The notes: generated by a model not told the origin, from the sequence alone. A DNA stretch of 16,854 nt from Bacteroidales bacterium UBA3709 (GCA_002372015.1 DFIA01000062.1:1-16854), one strand, 5' to 3'; counted from the first letter of the stretch, positions 7,751 to 15,118 are shown. Translations and numbers: made by a program.

Positions 7751-7772
7751 GTTCTTTCCTCGATTTTTTTTT
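7729..7772 (+). terminator. Weak terminator candidate at the end of ansA
   Basis: A 7-bp stem with one G-T wobble can form between AGGAGAG (7729-7735) and CTTTCCT (7754-7760). Its 18-nt loop contains the ansA stop codon. After three bases comes a run of nine T (7764-7772). The long loop and weak stem make it marginal, but an end of transcription is expected here because the next operon appears to have its own promoter. Confidence 0.35.
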
Positions 7773-7804
7773 GCAACTTGTTTACATGTGTGGAAAAAAA
7801 ATGC

Positions 7805-7812
7805 TATCTTGC
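7805..7812 (+). promoter_or_regulatory. Candidate promoter -7 region for the exbB operon
   Basis: TATCTTGC (7805-7812) resembles the Bacteroidota -7 element TAnnTTTG but lacks one T. A TTG at 7778-7780 lies upstream with a spacing a few bases longer than usual. A start point near 7818 would give a leader of about 50 nt before the exbB ATG. The 121-nt gap after ansA and the different codon use of exbB support an independent promoter here. Confidence 0.4.
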
Positions 7813-7871
7813 ACGTCGTTTTACGGAAAATAATAACAACATTGTTTAATACTTTAATCACAACAAAATTT

Positions 7872-8666
7872 ATGAAAAAAATTTTCATGTTTTTGGCAGT
7901 AGCAGGTCTAATGGCCATCTCTGCCCAGAACGCAGTAGCTCAAGACGGGCAGGCTGAGGCTACAACCGAGCAGGTTGCTCCAGCTACAGAGGCAGCGACT
8001 ACTTCTGCTGATCTTTTCAAGAATAAGTCGGATGCCCCTCTTTACCAGCAAATTAAGACCAAATTCATAGAAGGTGGTCCTGCTTTCATGGTGTGGGTTG
8101 TTCTCTGTTTGATACTCGGTTTAGCAGTAGCTATTGAGAGAATCATTTATTTGAGCATGGCTACAACAAACAACAACAAGCTGTTGGATGGAGTAGAAGA
8201 AGCCCTTAAGAGAGGTGGTATTGAAGAGGCTAAAAACCTGTGCAGAGATACACGTGGTCCTGTTGCTTCTATTTTCTATCAGGGTCTTTCTCACTACAAT
8301 GAGGGTCTTGCCAGCGTAGAGAAGAACATTACTGCTTATGGTGGTGTTCAGATGGGTAAACTTGAGAGCGGTCTTTCTTGGGTTGCTTTGTTTATCGCTC
8401 TTGCTCCTATGTTGGGATTCTTGGGAACAGTAGTAGGTATGGTTGGCGCATTCGATGCTATCGAGGCTGCTGGTGATATTTCTCCAACCGTTGTTGCTGG
8501 TGGTATCAAGGTTGCTTTGATTACAACTATTGCCGGTTTGATTGTTGCGGTTATTCTTCAGATTTTCTACAACATCATTGTTGCTAAGATAGATTCTATA
8601 GTTAATTCAATGGAAGAGGCTTCTATCAACTTTGTAGATGTACTCACCAAATACAACGCAAAATAA
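7872..8666 (+). CDS. exbB: MotA/TolQ/ExbB-family proton channel protein
   Basis: This inner-membrane proton-channel subunit uses the proton gradient to energise TonB-type transport. The chosen start, ATG 7872, gives 264 residues beginning with a good signal peptide (about 1-24, cleavage likely after AVA). An in-frame ATG at 7788 would add 28 residues but runs through the promoter-like region, so it is rejected. An acidic, Ala/Thr-rich linker (25-55) follows, then TM1 (about 71-95), a cytoplasmic domain, TM2 (about 168-192) and TM3 (about 214-236). The family signature APMLGFLGTVVGM spans 178-190. A signal peptide on ExbB is common in Bacteroidetes. Downstream come a small membrane protein and two exbD genes. 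Ile codons are mostly ATT/ATC, suggesting high expression. Confidence 0.93.
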   Translation: MKKIFMFLAVAGLMAISAQNAVAQDGQAEATTEQVAPATEAATTSADLFKNKSDAPLYQQIKTKFIEGGPAFMVWVVLCLILGLAVAIERIIYLSMATTNNNKLLDGVEEALKRGGIEEAKNLCRDTRGPVASIFYQGLSHYNEGLASVEKNITAYGGVQMGKLESGLSWVALFIALAPMLGFLGTVVGMVGAFDAIEAAGDISPTVVAGGIKVALITTIAGLIVAVILQIFYNIIVAKIDSIVNSMEEASINFVDVLTKYNAK

Positions 8667-8682
8667 TTAATTTCAAAGAGAT

Positions 8683-9102
8683 ATGAAAGGCAAATCTTTG
8701 AAGATATTCTTTTATTTACTGCTGATAGTATCGGTTGCAATCGGGTTGTTGTTCCTCTTCCTCAATAAGGGTGAGAGCGACGACACTATGGTTTCGCCGT
8801 TGCTTAATTGGGCATACATTCTTTTAGGTCTCGGTGTATTATTGGCGTTGTTCTTGCCTTTGATTTACCGTAGCGGAAAGGGTGGAAAGTCCACACTTAG
8901 GAACCTTGGGTTCGTAGTGGCAGTATTGGTGATTTCTTGGTTGCTTGCTTCAGGTAATCCTGTACAGAGCCTGAGCCTCAGCGAAGAACCATCAAAGGCC
9001 GTTCTGAAAATGACGGACACTGTACTCATTATGTCTATAATTCTGCTGGCTGTAGCTATACTAACTACAATATTCAGCAGCCTTTTAAGGAGAAAGTCTT
9101 AA
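8683..9102 (+). CDS. Unnamed small four-helix membrane protein between exbB and exbD
   Basis: I do not recognise a named family. The 139-residue protein is strongly hydrophobic, with four predicted membrane segments at about 8-27, 40-62, 73-91 and 110-134. Short charged loops separate them, including a glycine/lysine-rich cytoplasmic-type loop at 64-70 (SGKGGKS). It ends in a basic RRKS tail. It lies 16 nt after exbB and 13 nt before exbD1, so it is co-transcribed with them. A small membrane protein at this place recurs, to my knowledge, in Bacteroidetes exbB-exbD clusters. By position it may be an accessory subunit or assembly factor of the proton channel; nothing in the sequence proves this. 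Confidence 0.85.
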   Translation: MKGKSLKIFFYLLLIVSVAIGLLFLFLNKGESDDTMVSPLLNWAYILLGLGVLLALFLPLIYRSGKGGKSTLRNLGFVVAVLVISWLLASGNPVQSLSLSEEPSKAVLKMTDTVLIMSIILLAVAILTTIFSSLLRRKS

Positions 9103-9115
9103 ATAAATTTATAAA

Positions 9116-9694
9116 ATGGCTAGAAAAACACCCGATATCAATGCTTCCAGTCAGGCAGATATTGCATTCTTGCTTTTGGTGTTCTTCTTGATTACCACCA
9201 CTATGGATGTGGATAAGGGTATCTCAAGAAAGCTTCCTCCAATGCCGGAAGAGAATCAGCAGCAAGAAGAGGTGAAGATCAACCGTAGAAACATTGTTGT
9301 TGTGAAAATCAATTCACAAGACAGAATTATGGTTGGCTCCACTCAAACTGACGTAAGCCAGATTAAGGATAAGATAGTTGAGTTCCTGACTAACCCTTCG
9401 GATGATCCTAATAAGCCTGAGAAGGAAACTAAGTTTATCAAGGGCTTAGGAAATTATCCAGTATCCAAAGGTGTGGTTTCTTTGCAGAATGACAAAGGAA
9501 CTTTGTACAATACGTACATCCAAGTTCAGAACGAAATTGTGAGAGCTATCAACGAGTTGAGAGATCAGTTCGCACAGAGTCATTTCGGAAAGAAATATGC
9601 ATTGTTGGACGAAGAACGTCAGAAAATTGTAAAAGACGCTATTCCTCAGAATATTTCCGAGGCAGAGCCTAAGGATGTTAAAGCTAAAAAGTAA
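9116..9694 (+). CDS. exbD: ExbD/TolR-family biopolymer transport protein (first copy)
   Basis: ExbD provides the proton-relaying helix and periplasmic domain of the ExbB-ExbD-TonB complex. The 192-residue protein has a short cytoplasmic N-terminus and one membrane helix (about 14-30). The helix carries the conserved aspartate D15 in QADIAFLLLVFFL, the residue that relays protons in the family. The rest is a periplasmic domain longer than in E. coli ExbD (141 residues), with a lysine-rich tail. It contains a loop rich in Asp, Pro and Lys at about 92-104, typical of Bacteroidetes versions. Only one of 17 Ile codons is ATA, very unlike dprA. The gene is 13 nt after the unnamed membrane protein and 11 nt before a second exbD. 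Confidence 0.92.
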   Translation: MARKTPDINASSQADIAFLLLVFFLITTTMDVDKGISRKLPPMPEENQQQEEVKINRRNIVVVKINSQDRIMVGSTQTDVSQIKDKIVEFLTNPSDDPNKPEKETKFIKGLGNYPVSKGVVSLQNDKGTLYNTYIQVQNEIVRAINELRDQFAQSHFGKKYALLDEERQKIVKDAIPQNISEAEPKDVKAKK

Positions 9695-9700
9695 GGAGGT
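9693..9700 (+). promoter_or_regulatory. Strong Shine-Dalgarno sequence for the second exbD
   Basis: AAGGAGGT overlaps the last two bases of the first exbD stop codon and leaves 5 nt before the ATG at 9706. It is a full match to the anti-SD sequence, unusual in a lineage where most genes, including the others here, lack one. It supports the 9706 start and suggests deliberate strong re-initiation on the second exbD. Confidence 0.75.
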
Positions 9701-9705
9701 ATCAA

Positions 9706-10179
9706 ATGGGAAGGTTTAGAAAAAGCGAAAAGAAAGCTGCTCCTGCCATCAGTACAGCTTCTCTTCCAGACATAGTATTTATGCTATTGTTCTTCTTTAT
9801 GATATCAACTTCATTCCGTCAGACAGACAAGTTGGTGCAGGTAAAGCTTCCTGCTGCCACCGAGAATGTCAAGTTGGAGAGAAAGGATCTGACTTCCTAC
9901 ATTTATGTAGGTTCTCCAATTCCTGCAAAGCAGGCTCAGTTTGGAACAGACTCCAGAATACAGCTTAACGATTCCTATAGGACAGTTAACGAAATCAGAG
10001 ACTTTATCGCATCAGAAAGAGAGTCTCGTGCAGAGGGAGAACGCGATCAGATGACAGTTGCTATCAAGTCTGACGAAAATGTTCGTATGGGTATAATAAC
10101 CGATATCAAACAGGAACTTAGACGTTGTTCAGCACTCAAGATTATGTATGTGGCTCGCCAGCTCGAGCAGCGTAACTAA
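9706..10179 (+). CDS. exbD: ExbD/TolR-family biopolymer transport protein (second copy)
   Basis: This 157-residue ExbD paralogue has a basic cytoplasmic N-terminus (1-18), a membrane helix (about 20-36) with the conserved aspartate D22 in LPDIVFMLLFFFM, and a compact periplasmic domain. Tandem divergent exbD genes are common in Bacteroidetes clusters, where the two products may form heterodimers in the ExbB pore; that is inference here. The gene is preceded by an unusually strong Shine-Dalgarno sequence and followed, 18 nt after its stop, by a strong terminator stem, so it is the last gene of the operon. ATA is more common among its Ile codons (5 of 12) than in the first exbD. Confidence 0.92.
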   Translation: MGRFRKSEKKAAPAISTASLPDIVFMLLFFFMISTSFRQTDKLVQVKLPAATENVKLERKDLTSYIYVGSPIPAKQAQFGTDSRIQLNDSYRTVNEIRDFIASERESRAEGERDQMTVAIKSDENVRMGIITDIKQELRRCSALKIMYVARQLEQRN

Positions 10180-10197
10180 TCTGATGTAGAAAAATGT

Positions 10198-10236
10198 AAA
10201 AGAGGTGGCCGAAGCTTTTCGGCCATCTCTTTTTTT
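10198..10236 (+). terminator. Strong intrinsic terminator ending the exbB-exbD operon
   Basis: A 13-bp stem with a single G-T wobble joins AGAGGTGGCCGAA (10201-10213) to TTCGGCCATCTCT (10218-10230) around the tetraloop GCTT. The stem is followed by TTTTTT (10231-10236) and preceded by AAA (10198-10200), which can extend the pairing. This is a textbook Rho-independent terminator on the plus strand and separates the operon from the phosphatase fusion gene. Confidence 0.95.
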
Positions 10237-10250
10237 ATCTCTATTTTTAG

Positions 10251-10258
10251 TACATTTG
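10251..10258 (+). promoter_or_regulatory. Bacteroidota -7 promoter element for the phosphatase fusion
   Basis: TACATTTG is an exact TAnnTTTG match just after the terminator. The implied start point near 10264 would give a very short leader, about 12 nt, before the ATG at 10277. The -33 region is a T-rich stretch with no clear TTG, because it overlaps the terminator T-tract. I recognise no Pho-box-like operator. Confidence 0.6.
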
Positions 10259-10276
10259 TTTCCAAATTGATTTTTT

Positions 10277-12196
10277 ATGAGACAAAAATTTTCTTTTTCC
10301 AGACTTGCGCTATTCCTTTGTATTGTATTGTTGTGTATATCAGATTCTTATGCGCAGAATTCAGCAGTTTGCCATCATCAACAGAAAAAAGCTAAATATG
10401 TTTTCTTATTCATAGGCGATGGAATGGGATTCCAACATGTGGCTCTTACCGAGGCTTATCTTGCTTACAAACAAGGAAAAATAGGAAGTGAACCTCTGCA
10501 GTTTACTCAGTTTCCTGTTCTTGGTATGGCTACCACATATTCCAAGTCTAACATAATAACCTGTTCTTCTGCCTCTGCTACTGCTTTGGCTTCTGGTATT
10601 AAAACAAATAACAATACGGTGGGGGTAGATGCCGACAGCATACCGGTCTATCAAATAAGCTATAAGCTGAGAGATTTGGGCTACAAGATTGGCATTATGA
10701 CAAGTGTTACCATAGATCATGCTACTCCGGCCGGTTTCTTTGGTCATAATATCAGCCGCAGGAACTATTTTGAGCTGGCTATGGAGTTACCTAAGAGCAA
10801 TTTCCACTTTTTTGGCGGTGGTGGCTTTCAGGGTGCTCTCAATAAGGATATAGCTGATGCTGAGAGTAAAATTTACAAAAACCTCAACGATTATGGCTAC
10901 ACAGTGGCTTATGGTGTAGATGAATATAGGGCAAAAAAGGCCACTTCAAAGAAGATGTTGCTTCTGCAGAAAGGCGACAAGAAAAACAGCATACTTCCTT
11001 ACGTAATAGGTCGTAAAGATAATGATCTTACTTTAGCTCAAGTTGTTACATCGGCTATAGACTATCTGTATGCGCCGGAGGAAAAGGGATTCTTTATTAT
11101 GGCAGAAGGGGGAAAAATAGACTGGTCGGCTCATGCTAACGATCCTGCCGGTGTTATTATGGAAACCATAGATATGGATAATGCTATTAAGGTAGCCTAT
11201 GAGTTTTACAAGCAGCATCCAGAAGAAACTCTCATAGTTGTAACAGCCGATCATGAAACAGGAGGTCTTGCTCTTGGCAGAAAGTCTGGTTACAGATACT
11301 ATCTGAAATTTGTTGACGAGGCTATGCAGAAGTTTTCAGATATGGAAACAAATGCAGAGAATTATATGTCTAAGGAGGTGCTTGATACGGTTAGTACCAA
11401 GGCGAGAATAGGCTGGACTACTACCAGCCATACAGGAACTTATGTTCCGGTATTTGCTGTTGGGGCAGGTAGTGGCCGCTTTGCAGGCAGAATAGATAAT
11501 ACAGATATTCCAAAGCGTATAATGGAGGCTATGGGGGCTGTAGCACCATATACAGATCATTATTACAAGCGTAAGGCGATATTTGAAAAGGAGGCTCCTA
11601 TTGGTAATAACGACATAGTGTTCTTGGGTAATTCTCTTACGGAAGGAGGAGATTGGGCAGGCTACTTTGCTGCAACAGAAAAGGCACTTAAAAAGAAGGG
11701 CGGTGCTATAAGAAATCGGGGAATAGTGGGAGATACTTTCGGAGGTATAGAAGCACGCTTGGATCAGATACTTCCTGGTTGTCCGGCTTCTATATTTCTA
11801 TTGACTGGAGCCAACGATGTAAGCCACAATCTAACGGCAGATTCTATTGCAAACGGTATTATGGATGTGGTGCGCAGAATAAAGAGAGAAAGTCCAAGAA
11901 CCAAGGTGTATCTGCAGAGCCTTCTTCCAATTAACGAAACTTTTGGGCGTTACCGTTTGCTTGCCGGCAAAACAGCAATGTTTTCTGAGATAAATGCAAG
12001 GCTTGAGAAGATGGCAAAGCAGGAGAAAATAACTTTCCTCAACATCTATCCACATTTCCTTGCCAACGGAGTAAAGGATGTTAATCTTCCGCCGGCAGAA
12101 CAGGTACTTAATCCAAAACTTACGGCAGATGGTTTGCATCTTACAGCCGATGGATATAAAATTTGGGCAGATGCTATTAGAAAATATGTAAAATAA
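10277..12196 (+). CDS. Secreted alkaline phosphatase-SGNH hydrolase fusion
   Basis: This 639-residue exported protein has a signal peptide (about 1-26, SYA|Q) and two catalytic domains. Residues about 38-425 are an alkaline phosphatase: FIGDGMG (D48), nucleophile region TCSSASATALASG with S97 as the likely serine, HATPAG (148-153), SRR (160-162), EGGKIDWSAHAND (E277, D282, H286), TADHETGG (D325, H326) and SHTGTYVPV (H385). Metal ligands look complete, but the residue before the serine is Cys, where most family members have Asp. Residues about 440-639 are an SGNH/GDSL hydrolase: GNSLTEGG (S453), VGDTFGG (block II), GANDVS (N513) and DGLHLTADGY (D618, H621). The protein is probably periplasmic or surface-exposed, releasing phosphate and removing acyl or acetyl groups; the substrate is unknown. 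One continuous frame covers both domains, so this is not an assembly join by frame evidence. Confidence 0.9.
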   Translation: MRQKFSFSRLALFLCIVLLCISDSYAQNSAVCHHQQKKAKYVFLFIGDGMGFQHVALTEAYLAYKQGKIGSEPLQFTQFPVLGMATTYSKSNIITCSSASATALASGIKTNNNTVGVDADSIPVYQISYKLRDLGYKIGIMTSVTIDHATPAGFFGHNISRRNYFELAMELPKSNFHFFGGGGFQGALNKDIADAESKIYKNLNDYGYTVAYGVDEYRAKKATSKKMLLLQKGDKKNSILPYVIGRKDNDLTLAQVVTSAIDYLYAPEEKGFFIMAEGGKIDWSAHANDPAGVIMETIDMDNAIKVAYEFYKQHPEETLIVVTADHETGGLALGRKSGYRYYLKFVDEAMQKFSDMETNAENYMSKEVLDTVSTKARIGWTTTSHTGTYVPVFAVGAGSGRFAGRIDNTDIPKRIMEAMGAVAPYTDHYYKRKAIFEKEAPIGNNDIVFLGNSLTEGGDWAGYFAATEKALKKKGGAIRNRGIVGDTFGGIEARLDQILPGCPASIFLLTGANDVSHNLTADSIANGIMDVVRRIKRESPRTKVYLQSLLPINETFGRYRLLAGKTAMFSEINARLEKMAKQEKITFLNIYPHFLANGVKDVNLPPAEQVLNPKLTADGLHLTADGYKIWADAIRKYVK

Positions 12197-12240
12197 TCTT
12201 ACTTAAAGAGTAAAGTAATAAAAGATAATACTATCGTAAC

Positions 12241-12246
12241 AAGGAG
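12241..12246 (+). promoter_or_regulatory. Shine-Dalgarno sequence for asnS
   Basis: AAGGAG lies 9 nt before the asnS ATG at 12256. It is one of only two clear SD sequences in the window and supports the chosen start. The 59-nt gap before asnS holds no TAnnTTTG element and no convincing terminator, so asnS may be partly read through from the phosphatase gene. Confidence 0.6.
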
Positions 12247-12255
12247 TTTATATTT

Positions 12256-13653
12256 ATGGGTGAGTTTTCGCGTAAAAGCATTAAAGAGTTGTTCTTACAG
12301 CAACCAGGTTGTGATGTTGTAGTTAAAGGTTGGGTAAGAACCAAAAGAGGAAATAAAAATGTTAGTTTTATTGCTCTTAACGATGGAAGTACTATCCGCA
12401 ATATGCAGATTGTGTGCGATGGTCAGAAGTTTTCAGAGGAACTGATGAAAGATATTACTACAGGCGCCTGCCTTTGTGTAAAGGGCAAGCTTGTGGAAAG
12501 TATGGGGCAGGGGCAAAGTGTTGAGGTTCAGGCAGACAACATAGAGATTTATGGTAAGGCAGATCCAGCAGACTATCCTTTGCAGAAGAAAGGACATTCC
12601 ATGGAATTTTTGCGTGAGATTGCCCATCTGAGAATGAGGACAAACACTTTTGGCTGCGTGATGAGAATACGTAATGCCATGGCTTTTGCAATACATAAAT
12701 ACTTTAACGAACACGGATTCTTTTATCTTCATACTCCGCTGATTACAGAAAGCGATTGCGAGGGTGCCGGCGAAATGTTTCAGGTAACAACAATGGATCT
12801 GAAGAATATTCCAATAGATAAAGAAACCGGCAGTGTAGATTTTTCTACCGATTTCTTTGGCAAGCAAACAGCACTTACGGTAAGTGGTCAGTTAGAGGGA
12901 GAATTAGGGGCTACGGCGTTGGGTAAAATTTATACTTTCGGTCCTACTTTCAGGGCGGAGAACTCCAACACCCCTCGCCACTTGGCAGAGTTCTGGATGA
13001 TAGAGCCGGAAATGGCTTTCTACGATAACTCCGACAACATGGAACTTGCAGAAGACTTTATAAAGTATTTAGTGCAGTATGCATTGGATAATTGTAAAGA
13101 AGACCTGGAATTTTTGAACAATATGTTTGACAAAGGTCTTATAGAACGTTTGCAAAGTGTTGTAGGTATTGCTTTTCAGAGGGTTACTTATACAGAAGCT
13201 ATTGAGATACTGGAAAAATGTGGAGAAAAATTTGAATTTCCGGTGCATTGGGGAACAGATCTTCAGAGCGAGCATGAGAGATTTCTTGTTGAAAAGCATT
13301 TCAAGAAACCGGTTATTCTTACAGACTTCCCAAAGGAAATCAAGGCTTTTTATATGAAGCAGAACAGCGATGGAAAAACTGTACGTGGCATGGATGTTCT
13401 CTTCCCTAAGATAGGCGAGATAATAGGAGGTAGCGAGAGAGAATCTTCTTATGATAAGATAATGAACCGTATAAACGAACTCAACATGGATACAGCCAAC
13501 CTTTGGTGGTATCTTGATACCAGAAGATGGGGGACTTGTCCACATGCTGGCTTTGGACTTGGATTTGAGCGCTTGCTGCTGTTTGTTACCGGCATGCAGA
13601 ATATTAGGGATGTGATACCATTCCCTCGTACACCTAAGAATGCTGAGTTCTAA
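12256..13653 (+). CDS. asnS: Asparaginyl-tRNA synthetase
   Basis: AsnRS, a class IIb aminoacyl-tRNA synthetase, charges tRNA-Asn with asparagine. The 465-residue protein has an OB-fold anticodon-binding domain (about 15-105) and a class II catalytic core. FLREIAHLRMRTN (118-130) is the typical hinge. Motif 2 lies in 228-252, with TFRAENSNTPRHLAEFWM (231-248). Motif 3 is GFGLGFERLL (432-441), and the ending IPFPRTPKNAEF is typical of bacterial AsnRS. The wording of motif 2 and the C-terminus favour AsnRS over AspRS. The start is supported by an AAGGAG sequence 9 nt upstream. udk follows after 24 nt, so the two are probably co-transcribed. Confidence 0.96.
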   Translation: MGEFSRKSIKELFLQQPGCDVVVKGWVRTKRGNKNVSFIALNDGSTIRNMQIVCDGQKFSEELMKDITTGACLCVKGKLVESMGQGQSVEVQADNIEIYGKADPADYPLQKKGHSMEFLREIAHLRMRTNTFGCVMRIRNAMAFAIHKYFNEHGFFYLHTPLITESDCEGAGEMFQVTTMDLKNIPIDKETGSVDFSTDFFGKQTALTVSGQLEGELGATALGKIYTFGPTFRAENSNTPRHLAEFWMIEPEMAFYDNSDNMELAEDFIKYLVQYALDNCKEDLEFLNNMFDKGLIERLQSVVGIAFQRVTYTEAIEILEKCGEKFEFPVHWGTDLQSEHERFLVEKHFKKPVILTDFPKEIKAFYMKQNSDGKTVRGMDVLFPKIGEIIGGSERESSYDKIMNRINELNMDTANLWWYLDTRRWGTCPHAGFGLGFERLLLFVTGMQNIRDVIPFPRTPKNAEF

Positions 13654-13677
13654 GATAATAGATTAAATATTTGATAT

Positions 13678-14301
13678 ATGCTGATTATAGGAATAGCCGG
13701 CGGTACAGGTTCTGGCAAGACAACAGTAGTAAGAAAACTCAAGAACTTGCTCAAAGAAGAAGATGTGGCAGTTATATCTCAAGACTCCTACTATAAAGAC
13801 AGCAGCCATCTCACCTTAGAGCAGAAAGCGGCAAACAACTTCGACCATCCAAATGCAATAGATTGGGAACTACTGATTTCGGATCTTAGAAAACTCAAGA
13901 ACGGAAAGCCTATAGAATCTCCGGTGTATTCTTATATTACATGTACGCGTAGTGCAACAGAAACAGTACACGTAGAACCGGCTACAATTATTATAGTGGA
14001 GGGCATTCTTATTTTTACCAGCGAAGAGCTGAGAAATATGTTTGACATATCCATCTTTGTAGATGCAGATGCAGACGATAGACTCGGGCGAGTTATTCAG
14101 AGAGATATTGAGGAGCGAGGCAAAACAATACAGCAGGTTCTAAAGCGTTATCAAGAAACAGTTAAGCCAATGCACTTGCAGTTTATAGAACCAAGTAAAC
14201 GCTATGCCGATATAATAGTTCCTCAGGGTGGGCATAATAGGGTGGCTATCAGTGTTTTGATAGCTACTATAGAAAAGGCTCTCCTCACCAGAGGCCAGTA
14301 G
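13678..14301 (+). CDS. udk: Uridine kinase
   Basis: Udk phosphorylates uridine and cytidine to UMP and CMP in pyrimidine salvage. The 207-residue cytosolic P-loop kinase starts with Walker A GGTGSGKT at 8-15. Other landmarks are SQDSYYKD (34-41), NFDHPNAIDW (54-63), the acidic strand IIIVEGIL (104-111) and the lid region with RDIEERGKT (142-150). In the base-binding segment the usual histidine (H117 in human UCK2) is replaced by C89 in YSYITCTRS. From memory, Bacteroides Udk proteins carry a similar TCTR segment, so this looks like a lineage trait rather than decay. The gene is 24 nt after asnS and 46 nt before the tonB-like gene. Confidence 0.95.
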   Translation: MLIIGIAGGTGSGKTTVVRKLKNLLKEEDVAVISQDSYYKDSSHLTLEQKAANNFDHPNAIDWELLISDLRKLKNGKPIESPVYSYITCTRSATETVHVEPATIIIVEGILIFTSEELRNMFDISIFVDADADDRLGRVIQRDIEERGKTIQQVLKRYQETVKPMHLQFIEPSKRYADIIVPQGGHNRVAISVLIATIEKALLTRGQ

Positions 14302-14347
14302 CTGCAATAAAATATCCATAGATTTCTCAGTAGTATGGCAGAGATTC

Positions 14348-15118
14348 ATGAACGAGAATAAGATAATTACAGATAAAGATATAGAGCGGTTTAGCAAAGC
14401 AGATAAGCTTAGCAAGCGTGCGGGTATTTATATCACAGTTATCTTTCATCTTGTGTTGGTAATAGTACTTCTGATTTTTTCCATATCTACGGTAACCAAG
14501 GGCGAAGTTTCGTTTATTACAGATTCAGAGGGCTTGATTCAAAAGCAAAAGCTTCTTGAAGAGGAACGACGGCAAGAAGAGATAAAGGCCATAGCTAAGG
14601 CTCAGTTGGAAGATCAACTTGCAGGGCGTGCTGTTAATACATACAAGGCGGTGCCTGTTTCTGGTAATTCCAAACTCAAAGACGACCGCAATACAGATGC
14701 CGATAAACTTTACAAAGAGGCAGAAGACTTACAACAACGCATAAAAGCTGCCGCAAAAATAAATACTTCTGAAGGGACGGATGATATATCGCTTCCTAAG
14801 GAAAAATCAGAAGTTGCAGAAGAGGTTAAACCTTACCAGGGGCCGTCTGTATTATATTGGATACTGGATGGCAGGAGAGCTTTTTCTTTACCTATTCCGG
14901 TTTATAAGTGCAAGGGTGGAGGTGATGTAACCGTGCAGATATATGTAGGCCGTAATGGTTATGTGCAACGGGCTATAATACTCGGCGATGTTTCTGTGCC
15001 AGACGAATGTGTTCGCAATGCCGCCCTTAATGCAGCACAACGCTCGCGCTTTTCTTCTAACGATATAGCTCCAGACCCGCAGTTGGGGCAGATAACCTAT
15101 CGTTTTATAGCTCAGTAG
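14348..15118 (+). CDS. TonB-family energy transducer protein
   Basis: The 256-residue protein has the layout of TonB: a short cytoplasmic N-terminus, one membrane helix (about 26-48), a long charged periplasmic linker and a C-terminal domain (about 163-256). The linker contains likely coiled coils at about 62-90 and 117-137 and is not proline-rich as in E. coli TonB. The C-terminal domain resembles Bacteroidetes TonB C-termini: GRRAFSLPIPVYKC (175-188), GGGDVTVQIYVGRNGYV (190-206), DECVRNAALNAAQRSRF (219-235) and ITYRF near the end. Two cysteines, C188 and C221, could form a disulfide. TonB links the ExbB-ExbD motor to outer-membrane transporters, and this gene lies 4 kb from such a cluster; whether they work together is inference. 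Its end faces galE with a 15-nt gap. Confidence 0.85.
   Translation: MNENKIITDKDIERFSKADKLSKRAGIYITVIFHLVLVIVLLIFSISTVTKGEVSFITDSEGLIQKQKLLEEERRQEEIKAIAKAQLEDQLAGRAVNTYKAVPVSGNSKLKDDRNTDADKLYKEAEDLQQRIKAAAKINTSEGTDDISLPKEKSEVAEEVKPYQGPSVLYWILDGRRAFSLPIPVYKCKGGGDVTVQIYVGRNGYVQRAIILGDVSVPDECVRNAALNAAQRSRFSSNDIAPDPQLGQITYRFIAQ

Noticed and set aside
7788..7871. Upstream ATG adding 28 residues to ExbB
   Set aside because: The added stretch overlaps the promoter-like region and would bury a clean signal peptide that starts at 7872.
12199..12218. Inverted repeat TTACTT-N8-AAGTAA after the phosphatase fusion
   Set aside because: The 6-bp AT-rich arms lack a following T-tract, so it is not a credible terminator and may be chance.
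13069..13545. 158-codon antisense reading frame inside asnS
   Set aside because: It lies entirely within a fully conserved synthetase, has Cys/Ser/Phe-rich composition typical of antisense translation, and no independent start signals.
13927..13956. His-to-Cys change in the base-binding segment of uridine kinase as a sign of altered specificity
   Set aside because: From memory, Bacteroides Udk proteins carry a similar TCTR segment, so it appears to be a lineage-typical form.
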